Below, in pieces: positions 5,001-10,734 of a stretch of 11,037 bases of DNA. The notes beneath the pieces are model-generated. The model ran no database searches, was not told the DNA's origin, and worked only from the letters and a program-made list of their open reading frames with translations. The position numbers and the translations under genes were made by a program. The stretch covers positions 1-11,037 of the forward strand of contig JAIFWL010000006.1 of NCBI GenBank assembly GCA_019661845.1. Direction: 5' to 3'. The stretch comes from Candidatus Parcubacteria bacterium (GTDB taxonomy: Bacteria; Patescibacteriota; Minisyncoccia; Phycocordibacterales; Zambryskibacteraceae). How positions within the stretch are numbered: position 1 is the first letter of the stretch; each line of letters begins with the position of its first letter.

Positions 5001-6164
5001 CTATTCGATAAATGTGAGAGCCTTACCCTTCTTAGCGGCGCGGCCGGTGCGACCAATGCGGTGCACGTAGTCTTCGTAAGTAGCAGGTAGGTCGAAATTG
5101 ATGACGTGTGAGATGTCGGAGATGTCGAGCCCGCGTGCGGCCACGTCAGTAGCTACAAGTGCTTGGACCCTCTCACTCTTGAAGTCGCTCAAGGCACGTA
5201 GGCGTGCAGCCTGATTCTTATCACCATGGATAGACTCGGCCTTAATACCACTCTGCTTAAGAGCTTTAGCGATTTTCTCCGCACCATGCTTCGTACGAGC
5301 GAAGACGAGAGTCTTATTGAACTCCGGCTGGAGTAGTAAGTCCTTCAACACTTCAAACTTGGTCTTACCCTTAATACGGATGATATCTTGGTCAATATTC
5401 TTAGCAGTGTCTCGAGTCTTAACAGAGATACGTACAGGAGTTTTCAAGAACTCGTGGATCAGCTTCTCAATCTCACTTGAGAGTGTGGCGGAGAAGAAGA
5501 GTGTGTGACGCTCCTTGGCCATATGGCTCATCATAAATCTCATGTCATTGATGAACCCCATGTCGAGCATGCGATCTGCTTCATCGAGCACAACTGTTTT
5601 AAACCCTTCCAGACGCAAGTGCCCTGACTCAATATGATCCTTTAAACGTCCGGGAGTACCGATGACGAAGTGATGCTTGTGTCGAAGTTCGGAAATCTGC
5701 TTACCCATACCAGAGCCACCAATGAGCACAACGGAGAAGAGTCCCGAGTTCTTAGCGAAGGCACGAAGCTCTTCATCAATCTGGAAAGCGAGTTCGCGAG
5801 TTGGCACCACTATAAGCACCTTCTCTTGCGGGTTACTCATGATCTTACTGATAAGCGGGATGAGGAAGGCTGCTGTCTTACCTGTACCAGTGTTTGCAAT
5901 ACCGACCAAGTCCTCGCCCTTAAGAATATGCGGAATAGCCCGATCTTGAATCGGAGTTGGATGCTCGTAACCCTTGGCCAAGATATTGGCCTTAAGTTGC
6001 GCATTGATATCGAAATCTCTGAACGAATGTTCAGGTGTGTAGACAACCTCTTCGGTTACCACTGCTTTATTTACAAACTTGGAAATATCCGAGAAACTCT
6101 TCTGTGCTCTTTTAGCTTGAGGACGGAAATTAGTTCGACGCGGACGGAAAGAATGATTATTCAC
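5001..6164 (-). CDS. DEAD-box ATP-dependent RNA helicase
   Basis: A 387-residue helicase with every core motif: Q-motif region (F48 and GYEHPTPIQ, 65-73), motif I ANTGTGKT (90-97), Ia PTRELA (121-126), GG (149-150), Ib TPGR (170-173), II DEAD (194-197), III SAT (225-227), IV TLVFARTK (285-292), V ATDVAARGLD (338-347) and VI HRIGRTGR (368-375). It should unwind short RNA duplexes using ATP, in ribosome assembly or mRNA turnover. A basic N-terminal tail of about 45 residues (RPRR, RPQAKRAQK) is the only extension; the chain stops 12 residues after motif VI, so it lacks the C-terminal RNA-binding tail of CsdA, DbpA or RhlE. The start is GTG 6164, with an in-frame TAA 6 nt upstream. AAGGG abuts the GTG, too close to be a working Shine-Dalgarno, and a good promoter ends 6 nt upstream, so the mRNA may be leaderless. 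Confidence 0.95.
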   Translation of the reverse strand: MNNHSFRPRRTNFRPQAKRAQKSFSDISKFVNKAVVTEEVVYTPEHSFRDFDINAQLKANILAKGYEHPTPIQDRAIPHILKGEDLVGIANTGTGKTAAFLIPLISKIMSNPQEKVLIVVPTRELAFQIDEELRAFAKNSGLFSVVLIGGSGMGKQISELRHKHHFVIGTPGRLKDHIESGHLRLEGFKTVVLDEADRMLDMGFINDMRFMMSHMAKERHTLFFSATLSSEIEKLIHEFLKTPVRISVKTRDTAKNIDQDIIRIKGKTKFEVLKDLLLQPEFNKTLVFARTKHGAEKIAKALKQSGIKAESIHGDKNQAARLRALSDFKSERVQALVATDVAARGLDISDISHVINFDLPATYEDYVHRIGRTGRAAKKGKALTFIE

Positions 6165-6170
6165 CCCTTA

Positions 6171-6199
6171 AATATATATGATTTTAAGAAGTGTGTCAA
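6171..6199 (-). promoter_or_regulatory. Sigma70 promoter of the helicase operon, leaderless geometry
   Basis: Minus strand: TTGACA (6194-6199, perfect -35), a 17-nt spacer and TATATT (6171-6176). Exactly 6 nt (TAAGGG) then separate the -10 from the GTG start of the helicase, placing transcription initiation at or within a base or two of the start codon. The -35 overlaps the last codons of the M23 peptidase gene. Confidence 0.75.
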
Positions 6200-7155
6200 G
6201 TTTTGCCAAGCAAGGCGAGGAACTTCATCGGATCGATAGAGATGTTGTTGATGCGTATCGTGAGGTGTAAGTGCGGACCAAGTACATAGCCTGTGTCGCC
6301 CGAAAGCGCGATCCTCTCACCCTTCTCCACCTTATCCCCTAGCGCCTTCTCCACCTTCGACAAATGCATATATATAGATAAGACTCCTGCGCCGTGATCG
6401 ACCGCAATCACATTGCCATAATTCCTAAGGTAGCCTACGTATGCGACCTTGCCACTATTGATAGCCACCACATCGGTACCGATAGAGGCGCGGAAGTCAG
6501 TCCCCTTGTGCGCGATGCTTGAGGCGCCAGTAAGTCGGCTATAGCCGTAGACATCGGTAATAGTAATCTCGGTATTTAATGGGTAGCGGAAGGCACCACT
6601 CCATAACTTATCTGCACTTGTTGGAATAGCGTTAATAATTTCACCCTCTTTCGCTAAGGTATTTAAGAGTTCTTGCTCGCTTGTAGCAGTGTTACCCCCG
6701 AGCTTATCTGGGATGCCAAGTGGAGCTTGTACTAGGACTCGCCCGCCCACTACTAGATCTTTCTTAATACTTTTACCATCAGAGAGAGTAGCGACTATTG
6801 GATATGTACCAGGCTTCATACGCAAGTCGAGGCCAATGAGCGCCTTCGTCTCACCATTTTCTACAAATGGTTTTAACTTTGTACCATTAAATGTAATGCT
6901 TGTAATTTGTGATTTGTCATTTGGTGCTTCATTTGTAATTACCACCTCTACTGGATCTCCTTGGAGCACTTTCGCTGGTAAGACAGATATAGCCACCTCT
7001 GCTTTAGGCGCTGGAGTGAGTGGAGCAGACGGAGTGGATTTAACAGGTTGAACACTCTCCTCCACCACTTGAGGAGTTGGAGTAGGATCTTGTCGCAAGG
7101 ATAATACTATCGCCACAGCAATAGGTACTAGGAGTAGCCATCGAGCTTTCTTCAT
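6196..7155 (-). CDS. Secreted/membrane-anchored M23 family metallopeptidase
   Basis: A 319-residue protein. A Lys-rich start and hydrophobic stretch (7-20) form a signal peptide or anchor, followed by a Pro/Thr-rich linker (about 22-50), an Ig-like beta domain (about 52-137, ending KKDLVVGG), a spacer, and a C-terminal LytM/M23 domain (about 190-315). The zinc site is complete: H216 and D220 in HKGTDFRA, H264 in IYMHLS, and H295-x-H297 in GPHLHL. Family members cut peptidoglycan peptide cross-links (gly-gly or DAP-containing) in the cell wall; an intact HxxxD/HxH supports an active enzyme. The spacing from the upstream Trp-rich gene is 22 nt, consistent with one transcript from the promoter at 7717-7725. 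ATG 7155 lacks a clear Shine-Dalgarno. Its 3' end carries the helicase -35 box. Confidence 0.92.
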   Translation of the reverse strand: MKKARWLLLVPIAVAIVLSLRQDPTPTPQVVEESVQPVKSTPSAPLTPAPKAEVAISVLPAKVLQGDPVEVVITNEAPNDKSQITSITFNGTKLKPFVENGETKALIGLDLRMKPGTYPIVATLSDGKSIKKDLVVGGRVLVQAPLGIPDKLGGNTATSEQELLNTLAKEGEIINAIPTSADKLWSGAFRYPLNTEITITDVYGYSRLTGASSIAHKGTDFRASIGTDVVAINSGKVAYVGYLRNYGNVIAVDHGAGVLSIYMHLSKVEKALGDKVEKGERIALSGDTGYVLGPHLHLTIRINNISIDPMKFLALLGKT

Positions 7156-7177
7156 ATAGTTCTAAACGCTCTTAATC

Positions 7178-7432
7178 TTATTCCCTTTCTCCCCATTGCC
7201 AACGTGGGCTCTCACCCTTCTTCCAGCAAATTACGCAGAGGATGATAAGAAGAACGATTGTTTGCGGAACGAAGTTTATGAGAGTGTCGCTCCCAGAGTG
7301 TTGGATTGCATCAATCCTCCTGAAGTTCCACACAATGACCAAGGCGAATACAGCCACAGTAACCCAACCCTCCCAAGTAATCGGCGTCCATCCCCAGCCG
7401 TACCTCTTACGCTTAAACCAGAGTTTAGTCAT
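7178..7432 (-). CDS. Trp-rich two-helix membrane protein
   Basis: An 84-residue protein with a basic, aromatic N-terminus (KLWFKRKRYGWGWTPITWEGW), membrane segments at about 23-38 and 52-70, and a short Lys/Trp-rich tail (WKKGESPRWQWGERE). The YGWGWTPITWEGW block (11-23) resembles one I associate with short hypothetical proteins of CPR bacteria; its function is unknown. The frame opens with GTG 7435, but ATG 7432 overlaps the SHOCT stop by one base (TGATG), a classic coupled-translation junction, and is preferred. It lies between a SHOCT protein and a cell-wall peptidase, so an envelope role is plausible but unproven. Confidence 0.72.
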   Translation of the reverse strand: MTKLWFKRKRYGWGWTPITWEGWVTVAVFALVIVWNFRRIDAIQHSGSDTLINFVPQTIVLLIILCVICWKKGESPRWQWGERE

Positions 7433-7686
7433 CACTGGCTTTCTAGAGTTTTCTTCCTTTCTTCGAACTCTTCTTTATTTATCTCACCCTTAGCATATCG
7501 CTCGCGGAGTACGCCCATGGCACCGCCATCTCGCCACATCTTCTGCCAACCGCCATGCTTCCTGCGTCTTAAGAGTTTGATGATGAGGATGATAACGAAG
7601 AGCCAGAAGATGGCGTGGATTACTCCACTCACCATGTCGCCCCCGAACCCACAACCATAATTCCCCGGAAAGTATCTGTACATCAT
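7432..7686 (-). CDS. SHOCT-domain membrane protein
   Basis: An 84-residue protein from ATG 7686 (MMYRYFPGNYG...). A Gly-rich aromatic N-terminus precedes one membrane helix (about 20-38, VIHAIFWLFVIILIIKLL), a basic stop-transfer RRRKHGG, and a C-terminal SHOCT motif: GAMGVLRERYAKGEINKEEF (55-74) then EERKKTLE. SHOCT is a short C-terminal oligomerisation-type module found in many small bacterial membrane proteins; its partner is unknown. The frame can be read from 7749, but those 21 extra residues overlap the terminator and extended -10 promoter at 7717-7725, so ATG 7686 (or 7683) is the realistic start. No Shine-Dalgarno is evident. It is first gene of the SHOCT / Trp-rich / M23 transcript. 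Confidence 0.82.
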   Translation of the reverse strand: MMYRYFPGNYGCGFGGDMVSGVIHAIFWLFVIILIIKLLRRRKHGGWQKMWRDGGAMGVLRERYAKGEINKEEFEERKKTLESQ

Positions 7687-7716
7687 ATAGTTGAGCTTAA
7701 ATTTGTAATTACCCGT

Positions 7717-7725
7717 ATTATAGCA
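7717..7725 (-). promoter_or_regulatory. Extended -10 promoter of the SHOCT/Trp-rich/M23 operon
   Basis: Minus strand TGC-TATAAT: a consensus -10 hexamer (7717-7722) with the TGn extension (7723-7725). No good -35 is present, as is common for extended -10 promoters. The predicted start near 7710 gives a leader of about 24 nt to ATG 7686. Confidence 0.7.
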
Positions 7726-7740
7726 AATTTGTATAAAACG

Positions 7741-7770
7741 AAAGCGCATCCCCTAAGGAATGCGCCTTTT
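7741..7770 (-). terminator. Intrinsic terminator after the cold-shock-domain gene
   Basis: GCGCAT (7744-7749) pairs with ATGCGC (7760-7765), with two further C-G pairs past one mismatch and a 4-nt loop. On the minus strand the hairpin is followed by TTTCGTTTTAT. It lies 21 nt after the cold-shock-domain gene stop and marks the left edge of the GC-rich block. Confidence 0.65.
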
Positions 7771-7790
7771 ATGAAAGAACCGAAATGAAT

Positions 7791-8615
7791 CTACTCGCCG
7801 CCGCCGAGGTGGGCCAACACGTGAACGGCCTGGGCCTCGTTGCCGAGGTTCTTGGCGAACAAGCACCGCAGCCACTTCCCATCTTCGAAGGTCGGGAAGG
7901 CGCTTTTGTCGAGCTTTTCCAACTCGTCGCGGGTCATGTCCCGAACCGAGTTGGCATCGACGACGTACTCTTCCCAGCCGCCGGCCCACAGGATGCCCTG
8001 CTTTTTGCCACGGAGCACCCGCTGCGGCCGACCGAGTTCCTTGAACGCCGTCGCCTTCTCACCGATGAACACCGTCTGATAGGTGAACTTCGAGCTGGGC
8101 GCGTTGATCGAGACCTTGTTGCTCGTCTTGAAGGCGTCCTCGACGCCACTGTCCCAGCGGCTCGTCTGGACGACGAACTCGCCTGAACCAGCGATGTGAC
8201 CACTCGACGTCAGCCATGTGACCTTAGTCGTAACGGTCGTGATGACTCGTCCGTGCTGCGTCGTCGAGTAGGTGTGCTCGAGGATGTCGCAGGGCGTGTC
8301 GGTCAGGTACTGCTTGGCTTCGTCGATGGTGAGGTCGCGCTTGCGCTTCTCATCCATCCGCTCGTACTCATCCTGGAAGCACCAGGCCTTCGCCATCGGC
8401 CCCTTGGCGTTCCGCCCCCTCCTGAACTTCAGGTAGTCACCCTTCTTCGGGTAACGAGGCGGCGCCTGTTCGAAGGTGAGCTCCTGGTTCCCATCAATGG
8501 CGACTGTGCAGCCGCCGCTGTAGTGGAAGAAGAGCTCGACGCCATTGTCATCCACCAGGAAACCGAAGAGCTTGCCTTCACGAGTGTCAAAGAACTTCAC
8601 GTAGCCAGTTTCCAT
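7791..8615 (-). CDS. Cold-shock-domain protein with a long unrecognised C-terminal region
   Basis: A 274-residue protein. Residues 3-78 look like a cold-shock OB domain: GYVKFFDTREGKLFGFLVDD (4-23) contains an RNP1-like segment (GKLFGFL, 14-20) and VELFFHYS (26-33) is RNP2-like, with the usual closing GDYLKFRRGRNAKGPMAKAW. This predicts single-stranded RNA or DNA binding. Residues 80-105 are charged and helical (RMDEKRKRDLTIDEAKQYL). The rest (110-274) matches no family I know: a Thr-rich strand region (RVITTVTTKVTW), then WDSGVEDAFKTS, then an alpha/beta-looking end with AGGWEEYVVD. GGAGG sits 8 nt before ATG 8615, a strong Shine-Dalgarno. Composition is clearly GC-richer than the flanks (roughly 60% by eye). 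Possible jobs are an RNA chaperone or regulator; the C-terminus may be an effector or partner domain. Confidence 0.8.
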   Translation of the reverse strand: METGYVKFFDTREGKLFGFLVDDNGVELFFHYSGGCTVAIDGNQELTFEQAPPRYPKKGDYLKFRRGRNAKGPMAKAWCFQDEYERMDEKRKRDLTIDEAKQYLTDTPCDILEHTYSTTQHGRVITTVTTKVTWLTSSGHIAGSGEFVVQTSRWDSGVEDAFKTSNKVSINAPSSKFTYQTVFIGEKATAFKELGRPQRVLRGKKQGILWAGGWEEYVVDANSVRDMTRDELEKLDKSAFPTFEDGKWLRCLFAKNLGNEAQAVHVLAHLGGGE

Positions 8616-8757
8616 CAGACTATCCTCCGTTAACTAACTAACTCCCAACTCACGTTATGTGAGAAGTCGGAACCCTCGTCCCGCCAAAGAAATCAAAATT
8701 ATTTCTTAATTGCTTTGGTAGGACGGGGAGATTTCTCTCCCCGATGGAGCGGATTTA
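8616..8757 (-). promoter_or_regulatory. Structured intergenic/leader RNA before the cold-shock-domain gene
   Basis: Read on the minus strand, this 142-bp gap shows three consecutive helices: an 8-bp stem with a GAAA tetraloop (8724-8743); CGTCC-TA-CCAAAG (8713-8725) pairing with CTTTGG-CG-GGACG (8677-8689) around an A/T loop; and CTCAC-ATAAC-GTGAG (8649-8663). The Shine-Dalgarno GGAGG lies just downstream and appears unpaired. No T-run follows the first hairpin, so it is not an obvious terminator, and I see no promoter here. It may be a structured link within a two-gene transcript, or a regulated leader as in other cold-shock genes. Confidence 0.5.
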
Positions 8758-9108
8758 TTAGGTCCGCTTGAAGGAATTGTGAACCGCGCGGTCCGAGACC
8801 TCGTTCAGGGGATCGGGATACTCGTCGGCTCCCTGAATCGTACGCGTCGGCTCGAGCTGGTCGATGGCCTGCATGATCTTGAAGAGATCCGTGCCGTCGG
8901 GGTTGACGATCCCGTCGACAGTGACGTTGTCGAGACCGAGCGAGTCTGTCACCTGGAGATTGTTCTTGTAGACCTCGATCGAGGATCTCCAGAGATCTCC
9001 CTTACCACGATGACTGTCATCCATGGAGATGGAGATCTCGAATCCTTTGAAGTCGATCCGGACCACACTTTTCGACGGATCGTTGGTGCGAACACCGCAA
9101 ATAGGCAT
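8758..9108 (-). CDS. Orphan 116-residue protein of the GC-rich block
   Basis: Starts MPICGVRTND at ATG 9108, fixed by GAGGAG 6 nt upstream and by a promoter whose start point (about 9148) lies inside the longer frame that opens at 9183. The protein has alternating short strands: SVVRIDFKGFEISISMDD (14-31), then LWRSSIEVYKNN (39-50), VTVDGIVNPDGTDLF (62-76), and a helix FKIMQAIDQLEP, followed by a loose polar tail. It has no signal peptide, membrane segment, metal-binding cluster or recognisable catalytic motif. It ends in tandem stops TAATAA. GC-rich codons match its two neighbours. It is transcribed divergently from the zinc-ribbon gene and probably upstream of the cold-shock-domain gene in one transcript. 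I do not recognise the family. Confidence 0.72.
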   Translation of the reverse strand: MPICGVRTNDPSKSVVRIDFKGFEISISMDDSHRGKGDLWRSSIEVYKNNLQVTDSLGLDNVTVDGIVNPDGTDLFKIMQAIDQLEPTRTIQGADEYPDPLNEVSDRAVHNSFKRT

Positions 9109-9154
9109 GATGTTCTCCTCAGCTGGGAAATCCAGCCAATCTTGCTCTATTTCC

Positions 9155-9183
9155 ATCTTAGCATACTTTACTTGACTTGTCAA
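9155..9183 (-). promoter_or_regulatory. Sigma70 promoter of the orphan 116-residue gene (minus arm of the divergent pair)
   Basis: TTGACA (9178-9183), a 17-nt spacer and TAAGAT (9155-9160) preceded by TGC, an extended -10. The predicted start is near 9148, giving a leader of about 40 nt with a strong GAGGAG Shine-Dalgarno. Confidence 0.8.
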
Positions 9184-9200
9184 GAATCGTATGCTATGCT
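9172..9200 (+). promoter_or_regulatory. Sigma70 promoter of the zinc-ribbon gene (plus arm of the divergent pair)
   Basis: TTGACT (9172-9177), a 17-nt spacer and TATGCT (9195-9200) preceded by TGC. Its -35 abuts the -35 of the minus promoter, within the near-palindrome CTTGACTTGTCAAG (9171-9184). The predicted start is near 9207, leaving a leader of about 128 nt. Confidence 0.75.
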
Positions 9201-9206
9201 TAAAAC

Positions 9207-9334
9207 AGGAAGAAATTACAACCTGTTCGGGCTATCAGGGTTGTAATGAGAGGTCGTTCATCCTTTGCCCCAGCGGAAGCTGAAAGCGGATGACTTCTTG
9301 AATATTGGCTAACCCCATTTTCAAGGAGAGACTG
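9207..9334 (+). promoter_or_regulatory. Structured 5' leader with Shine-Dalgarno-sequestering hairpin
   Basis: Three hairpins in sequence can be drawn. H1: ATTACAACC (9215-9223) with GGTTGTAAT (9239-9247). H2: TCATCC (9258-9263) with GGATGA (9288-9293), capped by CAGC-GGAA-GCTG (9271-9282), a GNRA tetraloop. H3: CTTCTTGAA (9294-9302) with TTCAAGGAG (9320-9328), which pairs the AAGGAG Shine-Dalgarno for ATG 9335. H2 and H3 are directly adjacent and could stack. AACCC (9311-9315) in the H3 loop can pair with GGGTT (9238-9242) in H1, offering an alternative fold. This resembles a translational switch of the riboswitch, thermometer or protein-binding kind; it matches no class I recognise. Confidence 0.55.
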
Positions 9335-9634
9335 ATGTTGTATGACCGAACGTGCCAGACGTGTGAAAAGGACTTTAGGAGCCAACGCAAGGAGAGCAAC
9401 ATCTGTTACGGATGTGCCCTAACACGGCTCATCGGTAACGGCGGACCGGAGGAGGGTGACATCAACACCGCCCTTCTCACTTCTGGCGAGATGTCTGATG
9501 AAGACGCTCACCAGCTCCAAAGAGATTTGGAGTCAGTGGATCACTCAGCAGAAGAGGCATTCGAGCGTCAGTTCGAGGATTACTACGGACCCGACGACTG
9601 CTACCTCGACGATGATGAGGAGTGGACCCGGTGA
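9335..9634 (+). CDS. Small zinc-ribbon-like acidic protein
   Basis: A 99-residue protein. The N-terminal part holds CQTC (C7, C10) and CYGC (C24, C27), a C-x2-C-x13-C-x2-C arrangement typical of small zinc fingers or ribbons, with basic residues between (RSQRKE). The rest is highly acidic (EMSDEDAHQL, DLESVDHSAEEAFE, YLDDDEEW) and helical, ending EWTR. Such basic-finger/acidic-tail proteins are often regulators or protein adaptors; the role here is unknown. ATG 9335 is chosen because AAGGAG lies 6 nt upstream; a TTG at 9305 would extend it by 10 residues but lies in the leader's third hairpin. It is GC-rich like its divergent neighbours and ends at a strong terminator. Confidence 0.75.
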   Translation: MLYDRTCQTCEKDFRSQRKESNICYGCALTRLIGNGGPEEGDINTALLTSGEMSDEDAHQLQRDLESVDHSAEEAFERQFEDYYGPDDCYLDDDEEWTR

Positions 9635-9640
9635 AAACAC

Positions 9641-9680
9641 AGACCCGCTTTGCGAAAGCAAAGCGGGTCTTTTATTTTAT
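9641..9680 (+). terminator. Strong intrinsic terminator of the zinc-ribbon gene
   Basis: AGACCCGCTTTGC (9641-9653), loop GAAA, and the exact complement (9658-9670): a 13-bp stem followed by TTTATTTTAT. It lies 6 nt after the stop. It is shared with the converging cupredoxin gene and may stop that transcript too, though the minus-strand T-run is weak. Confidence 0.92.
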
Positions 9681-10115
9681 CTATTCAACCGTAAGTGTTC
9701 CCCTCATGCCCATCTGGCGGTGCGTACCGACCGAGCAGTAGTACTCGAAGCTGCCGGTCTTGTCTGCGACGAACTCAATAGTCTCGCTCTGGCCGGAACC
9801 AATGACCTTGGTCTTAGCATTGAACTCGTCGAGTCTCCAGTCGTGCTGACCACCAGAGTTCTGGAAGTTGATGCGGACAGTATCACCCTTCTTCACCGTA
9901 AGAGTGGAGGGAGTGAAGGAGAAGCTCTTGCCGACTACAGTAAACTCTTTCACACTCGGGGTGTTGTCTGTAGTTGTGCTTGCTGTGGTGTTACTCGTAT
10001 CTTCTTGTGTATTGTTTATTGGAATTTGGACATTGTCATTTGGTGATTTTTTAACGACTGCATAGATTCCCCATCCAATAAGCGCTAAGATGATGATTGT
10101 TATAATTGCTTTCAT
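9681..10115 (-). CDS. Membrane-anchored cupredoxin (plastocyanin-like copper protein)
   Basis: A 144-residue protein: an N-terminal anchor (about 3-21), an Asn/Thr/Ser-rich linker (24-54), then a cupredoxin domain (56-144). The type 1 copper ligands can be placed: H91 in GGQHDW, C127 and H132 in YYCSVGTH, and M137 in MGMRG (M135 is an alternative axial ligand). KGDTVRINFQN (77-87) is the usual strand before the first His. It should carry single electrons at the outer face of the membrane. There is no lipobox, so it is anchored by the helix. The anchor nearly matches that of the 62-residue protein at 2240-2428. Only 6 bp separate its ATG from that of the divergent haem protein, and no Shine-Dalgarno is visible. 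Confidence 0.9.
   Translation of the reverse strand: MKAIITIIILALIGWGIYAVVKKSPNDNVQIPINNTQEDTSNTTASTTTDNTPSVKEFTVVGKSFSFTPSTLTVKKGDTVRINFQNSGGQHDWRLDEFNAKTKVIGSGQSETIEFVADKTGSFEYYCSVGTHRQMGMRGTLTVE
10098..10106 (+). promoter_or_regulatory. Possible extended -10 promoter for the haem protein gene
   Basis: TGT-TATAAT (TATAAT at 10101-10106), inside the first codons of the opposing cupredoxin gene. Transcription would begin near 10113, only about 9 nt before ATG 10122. The match could be a by-product of Ile-rich anchor codons, so it is tentative; no -35 is seen. Confidence 0.4.
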
Positions 10116-10121
10116 AAATAT

Positions 10122-10733
10122 ATGGCTAAAAAATTTGTAATCCTATTCGCTATCCTTGCTGTAGCGCTACCTATTGTCGCACATATTAGAAACGTTGCTC
10201 CAGAGGATTCCCTAACTGTCGCGATCTTCCCGGCTCTAGGCCTCCTCGCCTTCACTCTCCTCTGGCTACACTCTATTTCAGGCGCTTTCGAAAAGCAGTT
10301 AAGAGAGAGGTTTAAGCCTGCCCCGTACGATCCCGAAGGGATTCGTTCGGGGTTTGATGCCTTCGTCCACTGGACTTCCATCACCATCCTCATATCTATG
10401 CTTCTTCATCCGCTCCTCCTGCTCATTATAATCAAATTTAATTTCTCCATGCTATTCATGGGTGGATGGCCTATTAGGCTTGGCATCATCGGGCTCATAC
10501 TCCTACTTACTTACGATATTGCCAAACCGTTTAAGAAGTCCGACTTCTTCGCTCGACATTGGAATACTGTTTTGATCGTAAGTACCATCGGCTTCATCTT
10601 AATCTTCTTCCACTCCTTGAAACTCGGAAGCGACCTCCAGATCGGCTTCATGCACTACCTCTGGCTCTTCTACGGCACTACTGGCATCCTCGCCACCATC
10701 TATACGTATGGTATTAAAAGATTTTTGAAATAA
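10122..10733 (+). CDS. Ferric-reductase-like six-helix haem membrane protein
   Basis: A 203-residue membrane protein with six predicted helices (about 4-22, 31-51, 80-104, 112-130, 148-166 and 175-197), the topology of the ferric reductase-like transmembrane domain (NOX, FRE, MsrQ/YedZ). H83 and H96 lie 13 residues apart in helix 3, close to the NOX2 pair H101/H115. H146 at the start of helix 5 and H164 near its end would be the partners, though their 18-residue gap is longer than the usual 13, so b-haem ligation is likely but not certain. No FAD or NAD(P)H domain is attached, as in MsrQ, so another protein must supply electrons; the divergent cupredoxin is an obvious candidate. It converges on the OmdA-domain gene with one base between stops. 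No Shine-Dalgarno is seen. Confidence 0.62.
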   Translation: MAKKFVILFAILAVALPIVAHIRNVAPEDSLTVAIFPALGLLAFTLLWLHSISGAFEKQLRERFKPAPYDPEGIRSGFDAFVHWTSITILISMLLHPLLLLIIIKFNFSMLFMGGWPIRLGIIGLILLLTYDIAKPFKKSDFFARHWNTVLIVSTIGFILIFFHSLKLGSDLQIGFMHYLWLFYGTTGILATIYTYGIKRFLK

Positions 10734-10734
10734 A

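Noticed and set aside
7785..8633. Several long plus-strand frames across the cold-shock-domain gene
   Set aside because: They are expected from GC-rich third positions of the minus-strand gene; none has a Shine-Dalgarno, promoter or recognisable domain.
9191..9281. Small Cys-containing ORF (ATG 9191) in the zinc-ribbon leader
   Set aside because: Its start codon lies at the -10 box, upstream of the predicted transcription start, so it would not be in the mRNA.
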